A stretch of DNA of 64,000 bases from Carboxylicivirga marina (GTDB taxonomy: Bacteria > Bacteroidota > Bacteroidia > Bacteroidales > Marinilabiliaceae), in the NCBI RefSeq assembly GCF_016612505.1, contig NZ_JAENRR010000021.1, positions 1 through 64,000 of the forward strand. The letters are read 5' to 3'. How positions within the stretch are numbered: the first letter of the stretch is position 1; every line of letters begins with the position of its first letter. The notes under the pieces were generated by a model. It was not told the origin of the DNA. It worked only from the letters and a program-made list of their open reading frames with translations, and did no database searches. The position numbers and the translations under genes are program-made. Positions 44,868 to 53,512 of the stretch are shown piece after piece.

Positions 44868-45131
44868 ATGGATTTAAAAAATGCTGTAGTAATTGATGTG
44901 AGAACAGTGGAGGAGTATCAAATGGGAAATGTTCCTGGTTCAATTAATATCCCTTTGGATTCAATACCTGAGCGATTGGCTGAGATTAAAGAGTTGAACG
45001 GCCCATTAATTATCTGTTGCGCATCAGGTGCCCGAAGCAATGCAGCTTGTGGATATTTGTATAAGAATGGGATAACCGATTTATTTGATGGTGGACCTTG
45101 GACTGTAGTGAATTCAAGACTAAATAATTAA
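44868..45131 (+). CDS. Single-domain rhodanese
   Basis: An 87-residue sulfurtransferase. The substrate-binding loop is CASGAR, with nucleophile Cys51 directly preceded by Cys50 (ICCASGARS). The fold marks VVIDVRTVEEYQMGNVPGSINIPL and the C-terminal glycine turn (FDGGPWTVV) are present. It moves sulfane sulfur as a persulfide on the active Cys. It is the first of three cotranscribed sulfur genes. Confidence 0.95.
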   Translation: MDLKNAVVIDVRTVEEYQMGNVPGSINIPLDSIPERLAEIKELNGPLIICCASGARSNAACGYLYKNGITDLFDGGPWTVVNSRLNN

Positions 45132-45172
45132 TAATTATTCATCAAACGTTAGATTAAACTTATTACATCAAT

Positions 45173-45490
45173 ATGGGATTATTAGATTTATTATTTGGGA
45201 AACGAAAGCAGGAAGTATTAGAAGCCATTGAGCGAGGTGCGAAAATTGTTGACGTACGCACGGCACAAGAGTTTAAGTATGGTAATGTTGATGGTTCGCT
45301 AAATATACCGGTTGATAGTTTAAATGCTTCAAATATTAAAAAGCTGAAAAAGCTTAATGCGCCTCTAATTGTTTGTTGTGCATCTGGAATGAGAAGTGCA
45401 TCTGCCAAGGGTATTTTACTACAAAATGGTTTAGAAGAAGTTCATAATGCTGGTGCTTGGCATAAGTTAAATCGCTGGGTCAATAGTTAG
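45173..45490 (+). CDS. Single-domain rhodanese
   Basis: A 105-residue sulfurtransferase. Loop CASGMR has nucleophile Cys69, preceded by Cys68. Compared with the upstream rhodanese it has an extra N-terminal helix (GLLDLLFGKRKQEVLEAIE) and the same VDVRTAQEFKYGNVDGSLNIPV core. It is a paralogue 41 bases downstream of the first, so probably the result of tandem duplication followed by divergence. Confidence 0.95.
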   Translation: MGLLDLLFGKRKQEVLEAIERGAKIVDVRTAQEFKYGNVDGSLNIPVDSLNASNIKKLKKLNAPLIVCCASGMRSASAKGILLQNGLEEVHNAGAWHKLNRWVNS

Positions 45491-45558
45491 TGTTATTCTG
45501 TGTAGCACATATTTAAACAAAGACATCGTATCTTGATTCTTAACTTATATCAAATTAA

Positions 45559-47208
45559 ATGAAACGAATTATTATAATCGGTGGACTGTCTGCTGGTCCA
45601 TCAGCTGCGGCTAAAGCACGCCGCGAAAATGAGGATGCAGAAATTCTGTTATTCGAAAAGTCAAGCAATATAAGTTATGCTACTTGTGGTATTCCTTATG
45701 CTTTATCCGGAAAAATCAATAGTCGTAAAAAGCTGATTGTTGTTGAGGCTGAGTTGCTAAAGAATCGCTTCAATGTAGATATGCATTTGGAAGAAGAGGT
45801 AGTGGAAATTCTACCGGATGTAAACAAGATTGTGACTTCAAAAGGCGAATATGAATACGACAAATTGGTATATGCGGCAGGTGCACATACTTTTATTCCG
45901 CCTGTTAAAAATATAGAAATCGCTTCTAACTGGTCGCCATGTCGTAGTTTGGAAGATTACGATAAGGTAATGAAGGAAGCTATTCCGGAATCGGCCAAAC
46001 ATATTACGGTTATGGGAGCTGGCCTAATTGGTGTTGAGGTGGTTGAGAATTTACGTGAACTAGGAAAGGAAGTTACTTTGATCGAAGGTAGCTCGCAGGT
46101 GTTGCCAATGTGGGAGCCTAAATTTAGCCATTTTGCTCGTAGAACGATGCAAGAGCATGGTGTGGAGGTGATAACGGATTCTTTTGTAAAAGAATTAAAA
46201 GTGGAGCAGGGGAATATTACAGAAGTAAAGATTTCTGACACCCAATCAGTAAAAACCGATTATGTATTGATGAGCGTTGGTATTCGTCCGAATACCGAGA
46301 TGCTGACATCGAAAGGAGCCGAACACATTGGTAATGGAGCTTTGAAAGTAAACGAGCGCATGGAAACATCATTGCCTAATGTTTATGCAGCTGGTGATTG
46401 TGCAAGTATCAAAAACCTGCAAACTGGCGAGTATGATTACTTGCCATTGGGAACGCACTCAAATAAAGGTGGGCGCACAGCAGGCCAAAATGCAGCTGGT
46501 GGTTCAGACACTTTTGAAGGAGGCTACAAAACTGCCATCATTAAAGTGTTTGAAAAAACATTGGCGCGTACAGGTATGAATCCATCGTTTATGGATAAAC
46601 AAGGGATTGAGTATAAAACAAACCTTATTTTGGCAGGTGCTACACCAGGTTATTATCCCGATCAAAAGGAGATGATTGTTGAAACGTATTATAAGCCAGA
46701 GGATGGAACAATTTTAGGATGTGAACTATTTGGTGAGCATGGCGTTGACAAGCGTGTGGATGTGATGAGTACTGCTATTTATGCCAAATTGAAGATTTCT
46801 GATTTGCCTAAATTAGATTTGGCTTATGCACCACCATTTTCGCCGGCAAAAGATCCTGTTGTGGTATCGGGTTATGTATCGTCCAATGCGCTTAATGCTA
46901 ACTATAGCGAAGTGAGCGTCGAGGAGCTGCAGAATATAATTGCGAAAGAAGACAAGGGTAGTTATCAGATAGTTGATGTAAGAACGAAAGGTGAAATTGC
47001 TAAACTAGGCAAGATAAACGATGCTATTGAAATCCCGGTTGATGAATTACGTAATAATCTGGAAAAACTGGATAAGAGTAAGACGACTTATGTGTATTGC
47101 GCCAAAGGATTACGTGGTTATTTATCCTTCTTAATACTTCAACAGAATGAATTTGAAAAACTACATAATTTATCAGGTGGCTATACCATCTGGAATTATA
47201 TGAATTAA
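45559..47208 (+). CDS. CoA-disulfide reductase with C-terminal rhodanese domain
   Basis: A 549-residue FAD-dependent pyridine-nucleotide disulfide oxidoreductase fused to a rhodanese. FAD binding starts KRIIIIGGLSAGPSAAAKARR; the redox Cys43 in YATCGIPYALSG matches the CoA-disulfide reductase and NADH oxidase group. NAD binding is at MGAGLIGVEVVENLRELGKEV and the second FAD motif at VYAAGDCA. Residues about 455-549 form the rhodanese domain with Cys514 in YCAKGLRGY. These fusions reduce CoA persulfide or polysulfide using NAD(P)H. The context with two rhodaneses supports a role in reactive sulfur handling. Confidence 0.94.
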   Translation: MKRIIIIGGLSAGPSAAAKARRENEDAEILLFEKSSNISYATCGIPYALSGKINSRKKLIVVEAELLKNRFNVDMHLEEEVVEILPDVNKIVTSKGEYEYDKLVYAAGAHTFIPPVKNIEIASNWSPCRSLEDYDKVMKEAIPESAKHITVMGAGLIGVEVVENLRELGKEVTLIEGSSQVLPMWEPKFSHFARRTMQEHGVEVITDSFVKELKVEQGNITEVKISDTQSVKTDYVLMSVGIRPNTEMLTSKGAEHIGNGALKVNERMETSLPNVYAAGDCASIKNLQTGEYDYLPLGTHSNKGGRTAGQNAAGGSDTFEGGYKTAIIKVFEKTLARTGMNPSFMDKQGIEYKTNLILAGATPGYYPDQKEMIVETYYKPEDGTILGCELFGEHGVDKRVDVMSTAIYAKLKISDLPKLDLAYAPPFSPAKDPVVVSGYVSSNALNANYSEVSVEELQNIIAKEDKGSYQIVDVRTKGEIAKLGKINDAIEIPVDELRNNLEKLDKSKTTYVYCAKGLRGYLSFLILQQNEFEKLHNLSGGYTIWNYMN

Positions 47209-47233
47209 AGTCAGGAGAGCACTGGGATAATTT

Positions 47234-47269
47234 AAAAAGGCGATTGCTTGGGGAAGCAATCGCCTTTTA
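47234..47269. terminator. Terminator of the sulfur cluster
   Basis: AAAAGGCGATTGCTT and AAGCAATCGCCTTTT form a perfect 15-bp stem around GGGG. A and T runs on the two sides could also stop the convergent M49 gene. Confidence 0.93.
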
Positions 47270-47288
47270 TGTTTTAAGGTTTTATAGC

Positions 47289-48920
47289 TTATAAACCACA
47301 AACTTCTTTACCTTGCTCAAAAACAATATCGCGAGGAATGCCCGCTTTTGCAATGCGATCAAGGTCAGCTTGTAATGCCGGACGAATGGTGCCCATTTCA
47401 GCTAACATCTTTTGTGCTTTTTCGTAGTTGCCATCCCCTTGCATTATCAATATGTCGGCAGATAGCTGATTCATTGCAGCCGTCATCTTATCAAAATCAA
47501 CGGTGTAATAGCCCGTTTCAGCATCATAAGTAAAAGCTTCTGTTTCCTGGAAATAATTAAAACGCATCATATTGGCTTTGCCGTGTGCACTTGCAGCGCC
47601 AAAGCGAACTGAGCGGAAGATGCCAGCCATAAACGTCACATAGTTATCCATTAAATCTTTGTTAGGTAGTTCACCCATTTCAGCTAGTTTGCCTACCATG
47701 TAAAGTCCAAGGATATCAGCCTTTGCCTCTTCAATAGACGATGCTGTTTCTTTCAAGGCTTCACGAACGCTTTGGTTACCATCTAATGTCATCTTAATTC
47801 CTAAGCCGTGAGCTACTTCGTGGAACATTGTATTCTCAAAGAATGCATCAAACTTCACATGCTTTTGCTGCTCAGGTGTAATAACCACCTTACTAATCGG
47901 GATTAAGATGTTATCAAACTTGGCTCGCATTGAATTTTTCAACTGTAGCTTACGGCTACCTTTTTCAATGTGTACCTGTGGATCGTTTGGCAGATTGATA
48001 GCAATGGTTTTACTACCGGCATTGCAATCACCAGCGTAATACAAGGCATCGTAAGCCCCAAGGTCACTATCCGTTCCCGGTACTTCGGCTTTGTACTCCG
48101 CAGGAACTGGTAACGATTCTTGTAACTGAGGCAAAAGAGCTGCAAAGTGAGTTAATTTATCCGACCAGGCTTTGTCTTTAATTAATATAAAAGATTCAAA
48201 AGCCGCTTTGCTACCATATAAAGCATCTTCATAGGTTTCAATAGGCCCAACTACAAAGTCTATGGTGTTGGTTTTCATACCCATCCAGGCTATATCACTT
48301 GCCAGGTAGTCGTTGCTTAATAAAGCTTCGGCACGCAATGAAAGATAGTTTTTCAGACCTTCATCTTCGGCCAATTCAGCTGCCTTTTTAAGTAAGTTAC
48401 TGGCTTTGGTTAATTCTGTTTTATAAGCAACGCTATATGGGATAGCTTCTAAAGAATTATCTTTCTTACGACGAACAAGCGTATAAAGGTCTGATTTTTT
48501 ATCATCAGTAAATGCTTCAAACTCATCTTTAGTCATATCGCTAGGATAGAATTGAGCTCCTGCTGGTTTTGTGCCAATGCCAGAAACAAATGATTGGTTA
48601 TCATTTAATCGCTCCCAGGGACCATAGTTAATTTTAATAAATTTTTTAAGGTATTCGTCCTCTGTATTGTTTAATAATTCATCACGATCGCCCCAGGCTT
48701 GTCTCCAATACAGGTCTTCCATTATTTGTGCAGTCTCAAATAATATTGGAAGCATCTGTTTTTCCTTTTCACTTAACACAGATAGGTCAGTCGATAATTT
48801 AACAGGGATAAACTCTTCAACTTTCTGTTGGATGTTGTCGACAGAACTTGTGTATGTCACTTTTTCCTGACAACTAACAAAAAGTAATAAAGCCAATAAA
48901 GGCATAAATAACTTAGTCAT
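47289..48920 (-). CDS. M49 family (dipeptidyl-peptidase III-like) zinc lipoprotein
   Basis: A 543-residue exported metallopeptidase. The ATG at 48920 starts a signal peptide with lipobox LFVSC (TKLFMPLLALLLFVSCQEK); the longer frame to 48983 would place 21 residues before it. The zinc motif is FHEVAHG (His367, Glu368, His371), a plain HExxH where classical DPP III has HExxxH. The third-ligand motif is EEAKADILG. It should remove dipeptides from the N-terminus of short peptides in the periplasm or at the surface. Confidence 0.88.
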   Translation of the reverse strand: MTKLFMPLLALLLFVSCQEKVTYTSSVDNIQQKVEEFIPVKLSTDLSVLSEKEKQMLPILFETAQIMEDLYWRQAWGDRDELLNNTEDEYLKKFIKINYGPWERLNDNQSFVSGIGTKPAGAQFYPSDMTKDEFEAFTDDKKSDLYTLVRRKKDNSLEAIPYSVAYKTELTKASNLLKKAAELAEDEGLKNYLSLRAEALLSNDYLASDIAWMGMKTNTIDFVVGPIETYEDALYGSKAAFESFILIKDKAWSDKLTHFAALLPQLQESLPVPAEYKAEVPGTDSDLGAYDALYYAGDCNAGSKTIAINLPNDPQVHIEKGSRKLQLKNSMRAKFDNILIPISKVVITPEQQKHVKFDAFFENTMFHEVAHGLGIKMTLDGNQSVREALKETASSIEEAKADILGLYMVGKLAEMGELPNKDLMDNYVTFMAGIFRSVRFGAASAHGKANMMRFNYFQETEAFTYDAETGYYTVDFDKMTAAMNQLSADILIMQGDGNYEKAQKMLAEMGTIRPALQADLDRIAKAGIPRDIVFEQGKEVCGL

Positions 48921-49248
48921 AGTTTGTTGTTTAAATAATTGCATTTGGTGGATGAAAGTACAAATTATAATAGATGCTGACAATGATAAAAGACAAGGAT
49001 AAGGGTGGTTATGAATGAAGTTACCTATGCTCTTAATGTTTTGTCAGTACCTTTAAGATAATAGATACTAATATTTTTCATGTTTTACTCGGGTAAAAAG
49101 CCGCTTATTACCTGGGTTAAAAATATCTTTTACCTGGTTTAAATTGTAAAAACATAAGGTGGAAAACCCAAGAACATGCTGTCAGGAATTCAAACAAGTA
49201 CTTACGATATACCATAATGATGCTGGTATTTGTTTACCAGCTCACTTG
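48921..49248 (-). promoter_or_regulatory. Upstream region of the M49 gene with three operator-like repeats
   Basis: No gene is seen in these 328 bases. Three related motifs, TTTACTCGGGTAAA (centre near 49091), TTACCTGGGTTAA (near 49115) and TTTACCTGGTTTAAA (near 49136), are spaced by 22-23 bases and are each partly palindromic. They lie 160-220 bases upstream of the M49 start codon and may bind a dimeric regulator. Confidence 0.4.
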
Positions 49249-49914
49249 TTATTTTTTAATCGCTCTCAGCATTTCTCGCTTGCCTTTGGGGCCAGGCAGG
49301 CGTTCAACCGTAAAGCCAACAGCTTGCATGGTGCGACGAACAATGCCTTTAGCACAGTAAGTTGTTAAGATTCCATCAATATTCATAGCATCGTATATTT
49401 TCTGAAAGATGGCCTCGCTCCACATCTCAGGCTGCACTTCCGGTGCAAAGGCATCAAAATATACAACATCGTATTGTTGGGTAAATTGCACAGATGTTAA
49501 ATCGTTTTCATCCTTTAGTATGCTCATTTGCGGCGTTAATCGTTCAGTTGAGTTCCAGGGAAGCTGGTGTAGTTTTTCAAAAATAGCTTGTTCACTATTG
49601 TTTCTGGCAAAGTTAAGTTGCTGGGCGGCCTCGGTTTCCAAAGGAAATTTCTCTAAAGAATGATAGAGTATGTTTTTGTGTCGGGTATTAGTAGCGGTTA
49701 ATAATGCATTAAGTCCTGTGCCTAAGCCTATTTCCAGTATGTTGATGTTTGTCTTATTACAATACAGTAATGCTGGTTCAATAAACACATGCATCGACTC
49801 GTTGTATGCTCCGTTAACTGAATGATAATGTTCATCCAATTCCGGAACAAATAAAGTGTGCGACCCATCAGCCGAAACCTTTAATTCAACTTTTCTACTT
49901 TTATCCTTTAACAC
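49249..49914 (-). CDS. mnmD: tRNA 5-aminomethyl-2-thiouridine methyltransferase, MnmD
   Basis: A 221-residue SAM-dependent methyltransferase that finishes mnm5s2U at the wobble base of tRNAs for Lys, Glu, Gln and others. It has the SAM-binding ILEIGLGTGLNALL and the MnmC/MnmD signature YFDAFAPEVQPEMW. It is the stand-alone methyltransferase half without the MnmC oxidase domain, as in B. subtilis MnmD. It lies downstream of the MATE gene on the same strand. Confidence 0.9.
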   Translation of the reverse strand: MLKDKSRKVELKVSADGSHTLFVPELDEHYHSVNGAYNESMHVFIEPALLYCNKTNINILEIGLGTGLNALLTATNTRHKNILYHSLEKFPLETEAAQQLNFARNNSEQAIFEKLHQLPWNSTERLTPQMSILKDENDLTSVQFTQQYDVVYFDAFAPEVQPEMWSEAIFQKIYDAMNIDGILTTYCAKGIVRRTMQAVGFTVERLPGPKGKREMLRAIKK

Positions 49915-49988
49915 AATACTTACTTTTTGGTCAATGAATTATTCAATAGGCTTTGAGCTTCTATACATTAAAAATTAAAGCATGAATT

Positions 49989-51419
49989 CTATTCATCAAC
50001 TTGTTCAATCTTTATTTGCTGACGTTGACGCGTTGGTAAAAACGATAAACGTGTTTTCTTTTTTGGAACATTGGGCTTTCCTGAGCGATGAAGTACACTT
50101 ATGTACCAACTCATTAATCCAATGCCTTTAACTACACTGGATAAGCTAATGGCCCACCAGATGCCCAACATGCCCAGGTACTTTTCTAGTGACAAAACCA
50201 TGGCAGCCGGCACACGTGCCCCCGTAAATACAACACCAATAATTGAAGGCGGAACTGTTCGCCCGATGCCGTTGAAGGCTCCACGGGTAATAATTTCTAT
50301 AATCATAAATACCTGAGAAACTGCCAGGATTTTAAGATAAACGATGCCCATTTGTAAAGGCTCAGGTTCGCGCAAGAATAAAGAGAATATTTGCTTGCCG
50401 AACACTATAAAACAAACAGTAACAATGGTACCTAAAAAAATGCCAATGCCCAAAGTGGTGAAATATCCTTTTTTGATACGGCTCCAGTTGTTGGCTCCAA
50501 AGTTTTGCCCGGTAAAACTGCCCAATGCTGTTGCAAAGCCCGATGATGTCATCCAGGAAATAGCTTCTATTTGAGCTCCCACACTTTGCACCGCAATGGG
50601 GATGTCGCCCCATTTGGTTATCATTCGTGCTAAGATAAGGGCAAAGCAAGCAAATAAAGAGCTTTCAGCTGCCACTGGCATACCCAGTTTAAATATCTTG
50701 AGGGATATATCTTTACTCAGTTTAAAACGTTTAAAGTCAGGGTCGATGATTTCCTTTTTCCAAACAAAACGGGTACAGAAAATACCAAAAACAACCACTT
50801 GTGCAATGACGGTTGCCCATGCGGCTCCATTGATGCCCAGTGCGGGAAAGAAACCTAAACCAAATATCATTAATGGATCGAGCAGCATGTTCAAGCCAAG
50901 CCCTACCAGCAAATAGTAAAAAGGCAAGCGACTGTTACCTACTCCGTTGTATATTCCCTGGAAGGTGGGATTTACAAAAGTAAATACAAAACCAAGTGAG
51001 ACGATGCGTAGATAATTGATGGCTCCGTCTTCAACAATACCAGTTGACAGACGAAAAACACTAATCAGTTGCGGTGTGAAAATAAGTGCAATGCCAGCAA
51101 TGATGGTCGATAATATCACAGCCCAAAATAAGGAGTGGCGTGCAAAGCGAGCTGCCGTATCTTGCTCTTTTCGTCCTAGTGCTTGCGAAACGCCTACTTC
51201 GGCACCAATGCGCGTCACTAATAATAGTGACATACCCAGCCAAATATAGAAGCCTGCACTGCCAACAGATGCGACCGCATCGCTACCTAGTTGTCCCAGC
51301 CAAATCATATCGGTTAGGTTGTAGGCCATCTGCATTAATGAGGTGCCAATAATTGGTAAAGCTAATTTGACCAATTGTCGAAAGATTGGTCCTTGCGTTA
51401 AATCAACTGATTTCTTCAT
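49989..51419 (-). CDS. MATE family efflux transporter
   Basis: A 476-residue inner-membrane antiporter with 12 helices in two similar halves. Family marks include the start GPIFRQLVKLALPIIGTSLMQ, TDMIWLGQLG, GFYIWLGMSLL, and in the second half QSVGAQIEAISWMTSSGFA and GQNFGANNWSRIKKGY. MATE carriers export drugs or cationic metabolites using Na+ or H+. The C-terminus is basic and cytosolic. Substrate unknown. Confidence 0.95.
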   Translation of the reverse strand: MKKSVDLTQGPIFRQLVKLALPIIGTSLMQMAYNLTDMIWLGQLGSDAVASVGSAGFYIWLGMSLLLVTRIGAEVGVSQALGRKEQDTAARFARHSLFWAVILSTIIAGIALIFTPQLISVFRLSTGIVEDGAINYLRIVSLGFVFTFVNPTFQGIYNGVGNSRLPFYYLLVGLGLNMLLDPLMIFGLGFFPALGINGAAWATVIAQVVVFGIFCTRFVWKKEIIDPDFKRFKLSKDISLKIFKLGMPVAAESSLFACFALILARMITKWGDIPIAVQSVGAQIEAISWMTSSGFATALGSFTGQNFGANNWSRIKKGYFTTLGIGIFLGTIVTVCFIVFGKQIFSLFLREPEPLQMGIVYLKILAVSQVFMIIEIITRGAFNGIGRTVPPSIIGVVFTGARVPAAMVLSLEKYLGMLGIWWAISLSSVVKGIGLMSWYISVLHRSGKPNVPKKKTRLSFLPTRQRQQIKIEQVDE

Positions 51420-51482
51420 TTCGTCTGCGAAGATAGCTGATATAGAATTACGACAGTTGATTTATGCTGTATGATTTTTATT

Positions 51483-51746
51483 AACCCGAGTTCGGCATAA
51501 AATTAATAGCTCAGACCGCTTGTAAATAATTGGTTTCAAGAAATGTTTGCGAAAGCATAGCTGGCTATGGTAAGTAAATATGACGAAGAAAACAGTTGTT
51601 TACAAGTGGGAAAGCAAACTTTTCATTAAATAACTAATCTACCTCTCTAAATTTTATCACAATAGCTCGCTATGCTTCAAAAATTTATATTGTATATCAG
51701 TCATTTAATAAAATATGAGCTGTTTAATTTTAATCGAACTCGGGTT
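51483..51746. mobile_element. 264-bp MITE-like palindromic element
   Basis: The ends are perfect 12-bp inverted repeats, AACCCGAGTTCG (51483-51494) and CGAACTCGGGTT (51735-51746). Similarity continues to about 30 bases (left ...AAAATTAATAGCTCA, right complement ...AAAATTAAACAGCTCA). Both sides are flanked by ATT, a possible 3-base target duplication. Inside, CTTGTAAATAATTG and CAGTTGTTTACAAG form a nested stem, and GCATAGCTGGCTATGG-like hairpins occur in both halves. It has no ORF. This is the profile of a non-autonomous transposable element; the transposase family is not identified. Confidence 0.6.
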
Positions 51747-51864
51747 ATTAGTGTTTGATTTTCAAACGTTGTGTTTTTGTTGATTGAATAAAATAGGAAA
51801 CATTAAACTTTTAAACCAATCAACTCATGACTATTTTTATACCTTGCAGCCCAATTAAACACCA

Positions 51865-52947
51865 TTGCAGCGTAAAATTATCCATATCGATATGGATGCT
51901 TTTTTTGCATCTGTTGAGCAACGCGATTTTCCTGAGTTAAGAGGAAAACCAGTGGTTGTTGGTGGCAATAGTGAACGAGGGGTGATTGCAGCTGCCAGCT
52001 ATGAGGCTCGTAAGTTTGGTGTACGCTCTGCCATGTCGTCGAAAGTAGCTTTACGCCGTTGTCCACATCTGATATTTCAAAAACACCGCTTCGATGTGTA
52101 TAAAGAGGTATCGCAACAGATTAGGGAAATCTTTTATGAGTATACTGACTTGGTAGAGCCTTTATCGCTCGATGAAGCTTTTTTGGATGTGACGGATAAC
52201 AAAAAAGGTATTGAATCGGCGACTGTGGCAGCACGAGAAATAAAACAAAAAATATTTGAGAAGACGCACCTGACTGCATCTGCAGGTGTTAGCGCCAATA
52301 AATTCCTGGCTAAAGTGGCCAGCGACCAGCGAAAACCCAATGGCATTTATATTATTAAACCAAAAGATGTGCAGGCTTTTGTTGAGCAGTTACCCATTGA
52401 GAAGTTTTTTGGTGTGGGGAAAAAAACTGCTGAAAAAATGCATCAACTGGATATTCATAAAGGCAAAGATTTGCTGCGTTTTGATTTGCCACGCTTGGTT
52501 CATTATTTTGGTAAGGCAGGGCAATATTTTTTTGATATTGCAAGAGGTGTTGATGAACGCCCTGTTCGTCCGCATCGCGAACGAAAGTCGGTAGGCATTG
52601 AAAATACCTTTAGCAAAGATTTAGTAGATAAGCAGCAAATTCAATTGGAGATAAGTCGCTTGAAGGAAGGATTGCTAAAGCGTTTGTCAAAAAGTGGTAA
52701 GCTAGGTAAAACGCTGACTTTAAAAGTGAAGTTCGATAATTTCGAACAGATTACACGCTCCAAAACAGCAGAGCAAACAATCACAGATAAATTGCTGGAT
52801 GAACTCTGCAAAGAGTTATTGGAAGAAGCCCCGCTTAATCGCCCCATTCGCCTGCTGGGGTTAACAGTTTCGAATTTTAATTTTGAAACGGAAACAGATG
52901 CTTTACAGCTGAAGATTCGCTTTAAGGATTATGATTTGGAAAGATAG
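51865..52947 (+). CDS. dinB: DNA polymerase IV
   Basis: A 360-residue Y-family translesion polymerase. The catalytic carboxylates are in HIDMDAFFASVEQRD and LSLDEAFLD. The thumb region has GVSANKFLAKVASDQRKPNG and the C-terminal little-finger domain is present (about 240-350). The start codon is TTG at 51865, giving QRKIIHIDMD as the usual N-terminus. It ends with a 19-base overlap with the convergent FMN-binding gene. No clear LexA box was seen upstream. Confidence 0.95.
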   Translation: MQRKIIHIDMDAFFASVEQRDFPELRGKPVVVGGNSERGVIAAASYEARKFGVRSAMSSKVALRRCPHLIFQKHRFDVYKEVSQQIREIFYEYTDLVEPLSLDEAFLDVTDNKKGIESATVAAREIKQKIFEKTHLTASAGVSANKFLAKVASDQRKPNGIYIIKPKDVQAFVEQLPIEKFFGVGKKTAEKMHQLDIHKGKDLLRFDLPRLVHYFGKAGQYFFDIARGVDERPVRPHRERKSVGIENTFSKDLVDKQQIQLEISRLKEGLLKRLSKSGKLGKTLTLKVKFDNFEQITRSKTAEQTITDKLLDELCKELLEEAPLNRPIRLLGLTVSNFNFETETDALQLKIRFKDYDLER

Positions 52948-53495
52948 CTTTCAAATAGCTTTGTTTTATGGCTAACATCTTCTGTAATGCCATTTACTGA
53001 GATGGTTGCACCTGATATGGAGTCGATGTTTCTACCGACTTCCAACTTGGCTTCATGAGTATCGTAACCAATAAATTGCTTGAGCCAGCCTTTTGCGGTT
53101 ACCTCATGGCCATGTGTAGCCTGATAATTGAATATCTTAACGAGTACAACTTCAGCTTTTTTATTAAACAGCATCATGTAATCAAAATACTCAGAATCGC
53201 CCATTGGTGTTGCACCTGGAAGTGAACAGCCACCTGCCCGGCAGCTATTCACACGTCCAATGTACATATGTGTTATGTCTGAGTCAGTATTATCACTATT
53301 AATAGTGAAAAACTTGCCTTGAACCCCTGCATTTAGTTCCTCATGAAGTTTAACCTCCTTCAACTGAACGTTTGTTAATTTGCAGTTCTTTACCAGGGTC
53401 TTTTGAATGGCTTTGTGTTCGTAGTTAATGTCGCCACGACCAAATGCCAGGCAAGTCCCTAAAATAAAAATGAGTGTAAATACTGACTTCTTCAT
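52929..53495 (-). CDS. Exported FMN-binding domain protein
   Basis: A 188-residue secreted protein with signal peptide KKSVFTLIFILGTCLAFG. The FMN-binding domain has DSISGATIS (residues 158-166), the flavinylation motif in which ApbE attaches FMN to Thr164. Two Cys frame RAGG (Cys85, Cys90) in a loop CRAGGCSLPG. Periplasmic flavinylated proteins carry electrons in Rnf/Nqr-like or extracellular electron-transfer chains. It lies 17 bases downstream of a porin gene, so the two probably form an operon. The electron partner is unknown. Confidence 0.85.
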   Translation of the reverse strand: MKKSVFTLIFILGTCLAFGRGDINYEHKAIQKTLVKNCKLTNVQLKEVKLHEELNAGVQGKFFTINSDNTDSDITHMYIGRVNSCRAGGCSLPGATPMGDSEYFDYMMLFNKKAEVVLVKIFNYQATHGHEVTAKGWLKQFIGYDTHEAKLEVGRNIDSISGATISVNGITEDVSHKTKLFESYLSKS

Positions 53496-53512
53496 AATCT
53501 TATAAATTGGTA

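Noticed and set aside
49159-49368. 69-residue plus-strand ORF near the mnmD 3' end
   Set aside because: Its second half is antisense to mnmD and the codons show no sign of selection.
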